This document shows positions 1 to 5,398 of a stretch of DNA of 8,021 nucleotides, in pieces. Positions within the stretch are counted from its first letter, which is position 1. The number at the start of each line of letters is the position of its first letter. The translations under genes were made by a program, and so were the position numbers. The notes below the pieces were generated by a model. It searched no databases and had not been told where the DNA came from. It saw nothing but the letters and a program-made list of their open reading frames with translations. The DNA is from Candidatus Uhrbacteria bacterium (GTDB lineage Bacteria; Patescibacteriota; Patescibacteriia; 2-12-FULL-60-25): the NCBI GenBank assembly GCA_903828685.1, contig CAIKNB010000165.1:1-8021 (forward strand), written 5' to 3'.

Positions 1-1410
1 GCTTTGAATTGCCTGCAACCCAAAGACGGGGAACCGTGCAACGCTTGCGAGGCCTGCGTGGAATTCAACTCCAGCAAATCACTGGACTTCATCGAGATGG
101 ATGCGGCTTCCAATACCGGCGTGGACAACGTGCGCGAAGCTATCATCGAACACGTGCGCTTTGTGCCGCATGCACGCAAATTTAAAGCTTACGTCTTGGA
201 TGAGGCTCATATGCTCTCGACCAGCGCCTGGAACGCTCTGCTTAAAACCATCGAGGAGCCGCCGACTTATGCCATCTTCATCTTCGTAACCACGGAGCTG
301 CACAAGGTGCCGGCTACCATCCAAAGCCGCTGCCAGCGTTTCGATTTTAAGCGCATCGCATCCGACGCTCTGGCCAAAAAACTACGCAGCATTGTGGCCA
401 CCGAAGGCGTCAAAGTCGACCCCGAGGTCATCACCACCATCGTCACCAAATCAGACGGCAGCGCGCGCGATGCCGAAAGCCTGCTGGGACAGTTGATTTC
501 GCTGGGCGAAAAAGACATCACCACTGATTTAGCCAGTTTGGTTTTGCCTGTGTCGCGTTTGCCCATGGCCGCCGATATGCTCAAAGGCTGGTCAACGCGC
601 CAACTTGGTCCGTCGCTAAAATACATCGAAGAGCTGGAAGAACAGGGCATACCGCTTTTGCCGCTGTTCGATGATTTGATCCAGGCCATCCGTCTGCTGC
701 TGCTGGCTGCCGATTCGGATGATTGGCGCCAAAAACTTTCAGCCGGCGACGAAGGCGACAAGGCACTGCATCGCTTAGTCGGATCTTTCGCCCCGGATGA
801 ACTTTCGGATATGGCGCTCATGCTCATGGAACGCCGCCGCGATGCCAAACAAGGCGCTGACGTGAGGTTCTGCCTGGAGCTTGCGGCTTCGGCCGTGGCG
901 CTCGGCATGCTGCCGCATGGACCGATCACAGAGCAAAGAACACGGAGCACGGAGCATGAAAAGAAAGATCCGCCGCCACCTCCGACGCCTACCAGCAAAG
1001 CAGAGGATCCGCCGACCAAACCGACCAAAGCCGCGACAACAGCGCCTTCGGGCGCTTCTTTGGCTCTGGGCCAAGTCCTGGGCAAGTGGCATGCCATCCT
1101 CAAAGCCGTGGATGCCAAGAGTCCGTCGCTCACTTTCGTGCTCAAGATCAGCAAACCCGTGGCCGTGCAGGACAACGTGGTGACCATCCAGTTCCAATAT
1201 CCTTTCCACCGCGAAAAAATCTTGGGCGAGCTTAAGACCAAGCGTTTGGTGGAGGATTGCTGCCGCGAAGTGCTGGGCAATCCCGATGTGCGGCTTGAAG
1301 GTACGGTCGGAGAAATCGCGCCACAAACCCAAGATGCTGTGCTCGACAACGCCGCCAACATCCTCAAGACCTTCGGCGGCAAGATAGTGGAAGAGGGAAG
1401 TCTGTCTTGA
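1..1410 (+). CDS. dnaX: DNA polymerase III subunit gamma/tau, 5'-truncated by window edge
   Basis: This is the clamp-loader ATPase subunit of the replicative polymerase, which loads the sliding clamp and bridges to the core polymerase. The frame is open from base 1, so the start and the Walker A loop lie upstream. By comparison with the family about 60 residues are missing. Counting from base 4, the zinc module CX8CX2CX2C is C3, C12, C15 and C18. Walker B (VLDEAH) is at about 64-69, sensor 1 (VTTE) at 95-98, the arginine-finger motif SRC at 108-110 and a sensor-2-like GSARDAE at 152-158. A Pro/Lys/Thr-rich linker lies at about 325-350, followed by a C-terminal domain of about 110 residues, so this is the long tau-like form. 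No classical A-AAA-AAG slippery heptamer is seen in the linker. It ends in TGA at 1408-1410, which overlaps a -35 box for the tRNA downstream. The identification is firm. Confidence 0.95.
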   Translation, partial: ALNCLQPKDGEPCNACEACVEFNSSKSLDFIEMDAASNTGVDNVREAIIEHVRFVPHARKFKAYVLDEAHMLSTSAWNALLKTIEEPPTYAIFIFVTTELHKVPATIQSRCQRFDFKRIASDALAKKLRSIVATEGVKVDPEVITTIVTKSDGSARDAESLLGQLISLGEKDITTDLASLVLPVSRLPMAADMLKGWSTRQLGPSLKYIEELEEQGIPLLPLFDDLIQAIRLLLLAADSDDWRQKLSAGDEGDKALHRLVGSFAPDELSDMALMLMERRRDAKQGADVRFCLELAASAVALGMLPHGPITEQRTRSTEHEKKDPPPPPTPTSKAEDPPTKPTKAATTAPSGASLALGQVLGKWHAILKAVDAKSPSLTFVLKISKPVAVQDNVVTIQFQYPFHREKILGELKTKRLVEDCCREVLGNPDVRLEGTVGEIAPQTQDAVLDNAANILKTFGGKIVEEGSLS

Positions 1411-1435
1411 CAAACGAGATATTTTATCTTAATCT
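1407..1435 (+). promoter_or_regulatory. Putative sigma70-type promoter of the tRNA-Gln
   Basis: A perfect TTGACA at 1407-1412 overlaps the dnaX stop codon. After a 17-nt spacer comes TAATCT at 1430-1435, a weak -10 (3 of 6 matches). Initiation near 1442 would leave a leader of about 15 nt before the tRNA. The -35 match, the ideal spacing and the position directly before a tRNA support it; the weak -10 is the main doubt. Confidence 0.5.
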
Positions 1436-1456
1436 GCGAGGCGCAAGAGAGTTTTT

Positions 1457-1530
1457 TCCGGGGTCGTCTAATGGTAGGACAACAGACTCTGAATCTGTTT
1501 ATTGGGGTTCAAATCCCTGCCCCGGAGCCA
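1457..1530 (+). tRNA. tRNA-Gln (anticodon CTG), CCA encoded
   Basis: The sequence folds as a complete cloverleaf. The acceptor stem TCCGGGG (1457-1463) pairs with CCCCGGA (1520-1526), followed by discriminator G1527 and an encoded CCA at 1528-1530. The anticodon stem ACAGA (1482-1486) pairs with TCTGT (1494-1498). Its loop is CTCTGAA, with anticodon CTG at 1489-1491, which reads CAG glutamine codons. The variable loop is 4 nt. The T arm has loop TTCAAAT (1508-1514) closed by TGGGG/CCCTG. The gene has its own candidate promoter upstream and an intrinsic terminator 3 nt downstream, so it is probably transcribed alone. Its 3' part (from 1511) is duplicated exactly at 1657-1676. Confidence 0.96.
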
Positions 1531-1562
1531 ATGAAAAAATACCCGTCAGGGTATTTTTTCGA
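1511..1562 (+). repeat. 52-bp direct repeat, copy 1 (tRNA 3' end plus terminator)
   Basis: These 52 bases occur again without mismatch at 1657-1708, an offset of 146 bp. The unit comprises the end of the T loop, the 3' T stem, the 3' acceptor strand, the CCA and the whole terminator. The match breaks at both ends (C1510 against G1656; T1563 against A1709). Copy 1 is the functional end of the tRNA. Confidence 0.97.
1534..1559 (+). terminator. Intrinsic terminator of the tRNA-Gln
   Basis: A perfect 11-bp stem, AAAAAATACCC (1534-1544) with GGGTATTTTTT (1549-1559), closes a GTCA loop and ends in six T residues. It starts three bases after the tRNA CCA. The A-tract on the 5' side makes it potentially bidirectional. 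An identical copy lies at 1680-1705. Confidence 0.92.
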
Positions 1563-1573
1563 TACACTAACAA

Positions 1574-1665
1574 CAGGGATTTGAAGGGCGCGAGAAAAGC
1601 CAAGCTGGCGCAGGCTTTGGTGCGCAGCGCCCAGGACCGCGAGTCGGAGCGAGCGGAAATCCCTG
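1574..1665 (+). other. GC-rich multi-hairpin element with tRNA-derived ends
   Basis: This segment lies between the two repeat copies. It begins with CAGGGATTTGAA (1574-1585), an exact inverted copy of tRNA T-arm bases 1508-1519. It ends in AAATCCCTG (1657-1665), giving a 9-bp closing stem with 1574-1582. Inside, GGGCGC (1586-1591) pairs with GCGCCC (1627-1632), AAAGCC (1596-1601) pairs with GGCTTT (1613-1618), and CCGC (1637-1640) pairs with GCGG (1653-1656). The result would be a branched fold. By hand count the interior (1583-1656) is 52 of 74 G+C, about 70%. It could be a structured RNA, a REP/MITE-like non-autonomous element or a by-product of recombination at the tRNA. It matches no named RNA family that I recognise. 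Confidence 0.6.
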
Positions 1666-1708
1666 CCCCGGAGCCAATGAAAAAATACCCGTCAGGGTAT
1701 TTTTTCGA
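1657..1708 (+). repeat. 52-bp direct repeat, copy 2 (orphan tRNA 3' end plus terminator)
   Basis: This is an exact copy of 1511-1562. No tRNA 5' half precedes it, so it is a tRNA remnant rather than a second tRNA. It carries the acceptor 3' strand, the CCA and a complete terminator, and it ends just upstream of the TATAAT box of the next gene. Confidence 0.97.
1680..1705 (+). terminator. Duplicated intrinsic terminator (copy 2)
   Basis: The stem, GTCA loop and T-run are identical to those at 1534-1559: 11-bp stem arms at 1680-1690 and 1695-1705. It would stop any transcript covering the GC-rich element and insulates the promoter at 1712-1720 from upstream read-through. Confidence 0.85.
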
Positions 1709-1711
1709 ATA

Positions 1712-1720
1712 TGCTATAAT
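1712..1720 (+). promoter_or_regulatory. Extended -10 promoter for the Cache-domain gene
   Basis: TG at 1712-1713 plus a perfect TATAAT at 1715-1720 gives the extended -10 form TGnTATAAT. A -35 box would fall inside the terminator hairpin and is not recognisable, as is common for extended -10 promoters. Initiation at about 1727-1728 would leave only a few bases before ATG 1731, so the mRNA would be leaderless or nearly so. Confidence 0.7.
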
Positions 1721-1730
1721 CTTTCCATTA

Positions 1731-2225
1731 ATGAATCATATGCATATGAAAAACATTTATCTTTACACGACCGTGATTTTGGCTGTCGCCTTGATAGCCT
1801 TGGGCTGCTTCATGTTTACTGCTCCTAAAACTTCTTCAGTGAACGAACTCGTAAGTTTCGTGGACAATGCTGCTCAACAAGTCTCGCAGCAAGGACCGAC
1901 TATCTTTCCCGCTTTCCGCGACAAGACCGGTTCCTGGATCAAGGGCGATAGCTACATCTTTGTCTACGATATGTCGGGCAACACCCTGGTTCTGCCTCCG
2001 CAACCAGAGCTCGAAGGCACCAACCGCATGACCACGGCCGATCCGCATGGCGAGCTCTTCGTGAAGACCATGGTCAATATCTTAAGCACTAAATCATATG
2101 GCTGGAACAGCTACCTCTACATCAAACCGGGCTCGACCACGCCTTCGGATAAACTCAGCTATTTCAAGAAGGTGACATTCGGTGGCAATAGCTACATCGT
2201 GGGTTCGGGCATTTATCTCAAATAA
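1731..2225 (+). CDS. Membrane-anchored single-Cache-domain protein
   Basis: This 164-residue protein has a short N-terminus, one hydrophobic segment (about 10-29) and an extracytoplasmic domain of about 130 residues. The domain resembles the single Cache (sCache_2-like) fold: YIFVYDMSGNTLVLP (75-89), PELEGTN (92-98), DPHGELFVKTMV (104-115), GWNSYLYIKPG (124-134) and a final SYIVGSGIYL. Cache domains bind small ligands outside the cell, normally as the sensor part of chemoreceptors or kinases. No output domain follows here. ATG codons at 1731, 1740 and 1746 are all in frame; 1731 is chosen because it lies just after the predicted transcription start, and no Shine-Dalgarno site is seen. The open frame continues upstream to 1407 only by reading through the tRNA and terminators. 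Cys26 follows ALG, a poor lipobox, so a membrane anchor is more likely than a lipoprotein. Confidence 0.8.
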   Translation: MNHMHMKNIYLYTTVILAVALIALGCFMFTAPKTSSVNELVSFVDNAAQQVSQQGPTIFPAFRDKTGSWIKGDSYIFVYDMSGNTLVLPPQPELEGTNRMTTADPHGELFVKTMVNILSTKSYGWNSYLYIKPGSTTPSDKLSYFKKVTFGGNSYIVGSGIYLK

Positions 2226-2242
2226 TCGTTCAATCCAGTTTG

Positions 2243-2272
2243 AAAAACGGCTTCTCTGCGAGGCCGTTTTTT
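2243..2272 (+). terminator. Intrinsic terminator after the Cache gene
   Basis: AAAAACGGC (2243-2251) pairs with GCCGTTTTT (2263-2271), a 9-bp stem with T-run to 2272. The loop can close further with CTC/GAG. It begins 17 nt after the stop codon at 2223-2225. Confidence 0.9.
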
Positions 2273-2278
2273 CGCTCT

Positions 2279-2318
2279 CGTCAGCTTGCCAATTGTCACT
2301 TTATTGCCTAAGCTGACG
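2279..2318 (+). repeat. 9-bp inverted repeat upstream of the unknown gene
   Basis: CGTCAGCTT (2279-2287) and AAGCTGACG (2310-2318) are perfect inverted repeats separated by 22 nt. They occupy most of the space between the preceding terminator and the start at 2344. TTGCCA at 2286-2291 (5 of 6 to the -35 consensus) sits 17 nt before TAAGCT at 2309-2314 (3 of 6), so a weak promoter may be embedded in the repeat. An operator site or a 5' UTR hairpin are both possible; neither is established. Confidence 0.55.
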
Positions 2319-2330
2319 CCAGTACATTTG

Positions 2331-2337
2331 AAAGGGG
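2331..2337 (+). promoter_or_regulatory. Ribosome binding site deciding start 2344
   Basis: AAAGGGG is a partial match to the Shine-Dalgarno consensus. It abuts ATG 2338, which is too close, and stands 6 nt from the in-frame ATG 2344, which is normal. It is one of the few recognisable ribosome sites in this window. Confidence 0.6.
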
Positions 2338-2343
2338 ATGAAC

Positions 2344-3294
2344 ATGGGACTGAAAGATGACTTCGAGGCCCTGGAGCATGCCGCCAAGGCAGTCCAGAAA
2401 GACTCGCGGAAACACGAACAGACCGTAGCCCAACAGAGGCATAAGCTGGCAGAGCGCATCAAAGCCGGCGAAACCACGGGTGATCCCATCATGGATTACG
2501 CCCTGGCGCACTGGTACGGCAGCCACGATCAAGTGAGCGCCAAACTGCAAGCCATCAAGTCAGAGCTGCAAGGCAAAACAGGACAGCTAATGCTGGTTGT
2601 GGAGGACCAGAATACGGATCAAAGTCCGCAACCCAGCGGGTTCGTGGCCTCGCCGTTCAAGGACGCTTCGCCTGGCGGTTTGATCGGAAATCCATTCAGT
2701 ATGGGCTTCAATTCGGATAGTCAGACGCTGTATCTCGGCGTGCTCGAGCGTGACACGATCGAGCTGGATATCCAATACGGAGACATCCGACTACCCGTCA
2801 TGAGCTTCAGTTCGTACAGCGAAAACGACCGCCGTTGCGTCATACTCAAAAGCAATTTGCCGTTCAGCTGGCAGAAGGACGAATCTATCCCGCTCTATCT
2901 GCCGTACATGAGCAAGAGCATCGATGTGCTGGCCGGCGACGAAAAGGTCTTCTCCTGGTTCAAAAAATCCAGTCCTCTGATGTTTCAGGAAGACTTGCTC
3001 CTGCGCATGCTCTTGCCCCTGGGCGATAAGCTGAACTCGTTGCCGGACATGGCAGCCAGGCTCAAGGCTATCGCAGCCGAGCTGGAACAAGAATTCCGAG
3101 TTCGTACCGAACAGATCAATGCGTGCCACAATCGGCTTATCGACGTTTCGCAAGCCTTGCGCGATCCGCTCATTCTAGAGCTGGCTCAGAACATCCGGTC
3201 CGGCATCCAGGAACTAACCCGCCTAAAAAAGCGCGCTGAGACCTTCGGCTTGATCCACCTGATACCGGTCCCACAACTCAAGATCAACGAGTGA
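2344..3294 (+). CDS. Hypothetical 316-aa protein with coiled-coil-like ends
   Basis: I do not recognise this family. The N-terminal 45 residues or so are charged and helix-prone (FEALEHAAKAVQKDSRKHEQ), and another helical stretch spans about 55-80. The middle (about 95-210) is rich in aromatic and beta-type residues. The last 80 residues are again helical with Glu, Arg and Leu repeats. There is no signal peptide, membrane segment or obvious catalytic motif, so a cytoplasmic structural or scaffold-like role is only a guess. ATG 2344 is preferred over ATG 2338 because AAAGGGG (2331-2337) touches the first ATG but lies 6 nt before the second, a proper ribosome-site spacing. The gene sits alone between two terminators, so it is likely monocistronic. 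It ends in TGA at 3292-3294. Confidence 0.85.
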   Translation: MGLKDDFEALEHAAKAVQKDSRKHEQTVAQQRHKLAERIKAGETTGDPIMDYALAHWYGSHDQVSAKLQAIKSELQGKTGQLMLVVEDQNTDQSPQPSGFVASPFKDASPGGLIGNPFSMGFNSDSQTLYLGVLERDTIELDIQYGDIRLPVMSFSSYSENDRRCVILKSNLPFSWQKDESIPLYLPYMSKSIDVLAGDEKVFSWFKKSSPLMFQEDLLLRMLLPLGDKLNSLPDMAARLKAIAAELEQEFRVRTEQINACHNRLIDVSQALRDPLILELAQNIRSGIQELTRLKKRAETFGLIHLIPVPQLKINE

Positions 3295-3322
3295 CTCTTC
3301 ACATCTGAACTCTGACTGCTCC

Positions 3323-3345
3323 ACGCCCGGAAATCCTCCGGGCGT
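3323..3345 (+). terminator. Stem-loop terminator after the unknown gene
   Basis: ACGCCCGGA (3323-3331) pairs perfectly with TCCGGGCGT (3337-3345) around an AATCC loop. Only TTTAATTA follows, so the T-run is weak. The strong GC stem 28 nt after the stop codon still fits termination. Confidence 0.75.
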
Positions 3346-3365
3346 TTAATTATTCGGAATATTAA
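3346..3365 (+). repeat. AT-rich imperfect palindrome before the methyltransferase
   Basis: TTAAT(T)ATTC and GAATATTAA form a 9-bp dyad centred on G3356, with one extra T at 3351. It lies between the terminator and the GTG start at 3380, where a promoter or operator would be expected. No clear -35/-10 pair is visible. Confidence 0.35.
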
Positions 3366-3379
3366 GGTAGTATTGTTGC

Positions 3380-4156
3380 GTGGGTAACGCGCCAAAACAA
3401 CCGAAAACCTCCTGGGGAAAAGTCGCTGGCTGGTACAGCGGCCTTTTGGAGCAGTCGGACGAGACATACCAAAAGACGGTCATCCTGCCGAATCTTTTGC
3501 GACTTACCGCGCCACAAAAAGGGGAGAGGATACTTGATCTGGCTTGCGGCCAGGGATTTTTTTCGCGCGAGCTCTCACGTGCCGGCGCCAAGGTCACGGG
3601 TCTGGATATTTCTCCCGAACTAATCGCAGAAGCAAAAGAGCTCTCTGCAAATTTTGACATAGACTATCGTGCTGCGCCGGCGCATGAATTGGACGGCTTC
3701 AAAGCAGCTACGTTCGATAAGATCGTCTGCGTTTTGGCCATCCAAAACATCACCAATCCGCACGAGGTGTTTGACTGCTGCTCGCGGATTTTGAAACGCG
3801 GCGGTTCGCTCCATTTGGTACTGAACCATCCGACTTTCCGCATCCCGCAAAGCAGCTCCTGGGGATTTGACGCAGCATCCGGCATCCAATATCGGCGCAT
3901 CGACAAATATCTGTCCGAACACAAGATCCGCATCCAGATGAAACCCGGGACAGATGCCGCGCTGGCCACTCTTTCGTACCACCGGCCACTGCAGACCTAT
4001 TTCAAGTGGCTGCGCGCGTCGGGTTTTGCGGTGCGCAATCTCGAAGAATGGATTTCCAACAAGCATAGCGACTCGGGTCCGCGCGCCAAAGCCGAGAACG
4101 TTTCGCGCAAAGAAATCCCGCTATTCATGTATTTGGAAGCTGTCAAAACCATATGA
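3380..4156 (+). CDS. Class I SAM-dependent methyltransferase
   Basis: This 258-residue protein has a Rossmann-fold methyltransferase domain. Motif I, ILDLACGQG (51-59), binds S-adenosylmethionine. The acidic loop after strand 2 is GLDIS (74-78), FDKIVCVLAIQNI (112-124) corresponds to motif IV, and ILKRGGSLHLVLNHP (137-151) to the strand-5 region. The C-terminal YHRPLQTYFKWLRASGF (200-216) is typical of UbiE/Methyltransf_11-type small-molecule enzymes. The substrate cannot be told from sequence. The start is GTG 3380, the first possible one after the in-frame TAG at 3368-3370, with AAGG (3364-3367) 12 nt upstream. The stop overlaps the rsmE start as ATGA (4153-4156), so the two are probably translationally coupled. 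It is the first gene of a four-gene run. Confidence 0.9.
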   Translation: MGNAPKQPKTSWGKVAGWYSGLLEQSDETYQKTVILPNLLRLTAPQKGERILDLACGQGFFSRELSRAGAKVTGLDISPELIAEAKELSANFDIDYRAAPAHELDGFKAATFDKIVCVLAIQNITNPHEVFDCCSRILKRGGSLHLVLNHPTFRIPQSSSWGFDAASGIQYRRIDKYLSEHKIRIQMKPGTDAALATLSYHRPLQTYFKWLRASGFAVRNLEEWISNKHSDSGPRAKAENVSRKEIPLFMYLEAVKTI

Positions 4157-4854
4157 AAATCCATCGCTTCATCGGCGGATTCGACTTTAAGCCGCAAACC
4201 ATCATCATCGAGGATAAAGAAACCGTGCACCAAATCCGGAACGTGCTGAAGCTTCGCATAGCCGAGCAAATCGCGTTATGCGACGGCCGAGGGCATGACA
4301 TAGTGGCCGCTATTTTAGAAATCAAAAAGGATCAAATTACTGTCGGCGTGCAAGAACGCTTTGACAACGCCTGCGAATCCGGGAATCGCGTGACTTTATA
4401 TTGCTCCATTCTGAAACGCGAGAATTTTGAGCTGGTAGTGCAAAAAGCCACGGAAGTCGGTGTATTCGAGATCGTGCCGTTGATTTGCCAGCGCACAATC
4501 AAAACTGACGTCAAAGCCGAACGCTTAAACAAAATCGCCAAAGAAGCCGCCGAACTTTCGGGCCGCGGTGTCGTACCCGTTGTACGCGAGCCTTTGAAAT
4601 TCGAAATCGCTTTGGAACAAGCCAAGGACCACGAGGCTAATTTCTTTTTTGATGCGGCTAACCAGCCTTTGGATAAACCGCTTTCCAAAAACCAACGCAA
4701 TGTCGCAGCCTGGATCGGGCCCGAAGGCGGCTGGACCGAAGACGAAATCGCGCAGGCAAAAAAGTCCAAACTCGTGCCAGCGAGTTTAGGTACGCAGACT
4801 TTGCGCGGCGAAACCGCAGCCATCATCGCAGCTTACGAGTTATGCCGCGTGTGA
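4153..4854 (+). CDS. rsmE: 16S rRNA (uracil(1498)-N3)-methyltransferase
   Basis: RsmE methylates N3 of U1498 in the decoding region of 16S rRNA, using SAM, in the cytoplasm. At 233 residues it is close to the usual family length (about 240). The N-terminal PUA-like part includes HQIRNVLKLR (26-35) and CDGRGHDI (43-50). The SPOUT trefoil-knot domain follows, with KATEVGV (98-104), EAAELSGRG (131-139), IGPEGGWTEDE (188-198) and LGTQTLRGETAAI (212-224), the last two forming the SAM-binding knot. Small deviations are EAAEL where the family usually has EAAEQ and LRGETA for LRxETA; neither suggests loss of function. It overlaps the upstream methyltransferase by 4 nt and the downstream PEBP gene by 13 nt. 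No ribosome site of its own is seen. Confidence 0.95.
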   Translation: MKIHRFIGGFDFKPQTIIIEDKETVHQIRNVLKLRIAEQIALCDGRGHDIVAAILEIKKDQITVGVQERFDNACESGNRVTLYCSILKRENFELVVQKATEVGVFEIVPLICQRTIKTDVKAERLNKIAKEAAELSGRGVVPVVREPLKFEIALEQAKDHEANFFFDAANQPLDKPLSKNQRNVAAWIGPEGGWTEDEIAQAKKSKLVPASLGTQTLRGETAAIIAAYELCRV

Positions 4855-5387
4855 AGTTTATCGGCGCCCTTTGTTTCGCGGTCGTGCTGTTCGGCGCAGG
4901 TTGCCAGAACCAAACCGCAAAACCCGTTAATTTACAAACGACCTCAAATCAAAAATCATCTATGCAACTCACGAGTCCAGCTTTCAAACACAACGATGCA
5001 CTGCCCAAACAATACTCTTGCGATGGCGCAGGATTGCATCCGCCTCTAAATTTCGACCTTGCGCCAACTGGCACAAAAAGTTTGACGTTGATTATGGAAG
5101 ACCCCGATGCGCCAAATGGAACTTTCGTACATTGGATCTTATTTAACATCTCACCAGATGCAAAATCAATCACCGATACACCTGGATTATCTGGTAAAAA
5201 TAGCGCTGGCAGAACAGGCTATGTCAGTGCTTGCCCACCAACAGGGCAACACAGATACAATTTCTTCTTATTTGCATTAGATATGATGCTGGAGCTCCAA
5301 GCTGGTGCAACTAAAGAAGAAATTGATCAAGCCATGTCTGGTCACGTGTTGGAACAAGTCGAGCTTAATACTTTTTACAGCCGTTAG
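4842..5387 (+). CDS. YbhB/YbcL family (PEBP, Raf-kinase-inhibitor-like) lipoprotein
   Basis: This 181-residue protein carries a phosphatidylethanolamine-binding-protein fold. Its lysine/arginine start, hydrophobic stretch (6-18) and GAGC (18-21) look like a lipoprotein signal with Cys21 as the likely lipidated residue. A polar linker (22-40) follows. The PEBP core begins at Met41 with MQLTSPAFKHNDALP, then YSCDGAGLHPPL (58-69), DPDAPNGTFVHWILFNI (87-103) and PPTGQHRYNFFLFALD (132-147). These hold the conserved Asp, His and Pro residues of the ligand pocket. Bacterial members are small and of uncertain function. The start at 4842 lies inside rsmE; ATG 4962 would give only the cytoplasmic core. 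The core is AT-richer than its neighbours. It ends 11 nt before pgi. Confidence 0.9.
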   Translation: MPRVKFIGALCFAVVLFGAGCQNQTAKPVNLQTTSNQKSSMQLTSPAFKHNDALPKQYSCDGAGLHPPLNFDLAPTGTKSLTLIMEDPDAPNGTFVHWILFNISPDAKSITDTPGLSGKNSAGRTGYVSACPPTGQHRYNFFLFALDMMLELQAGATKEEIDQAMSGHVLEQVELNTFYSR

Positions 5388-5398
5388 AATTTAAAAAT

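Noticed and set aside
941..956. Tandem CACGGAG repeat (two copies) in the dnaX linker
   Set aside because: It is only two short copies inside a low-complexity linker and the frame is intact; probably chance or mild slippage.
955..970. Programmed frameshift site in dnaX making a short gamma form
   Set aside because: The A-rich stretch reads GAA AAG AAA in frame and lacks the A-AAA-AAG type heptamer; no clear stimulatory hairpin was seen.
267..1413. Long antisense open frames opposite dnaX
   Set aside because: Their serine- and arginine-rich translations show no family features, and dnaX on the + strand accounts for the region.
1657..1676. A second tRNA gene
   Set aside because: Only the 3' T stem, acceptor 3' strand and CCA are present; no D arm, anticodon arm or 5' acceptor strand precedes them.
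1407..1730. Open reading frame running from 1407 through the tRNA into the Cache gene (272 codons)
   Set aside because: Its first part is a translation of the tRNA (GSSNGRTTDSES-type peptide), both terminators and the GC-rich element. The promoter at 1712-1720 places the real start at 1731 or just after.
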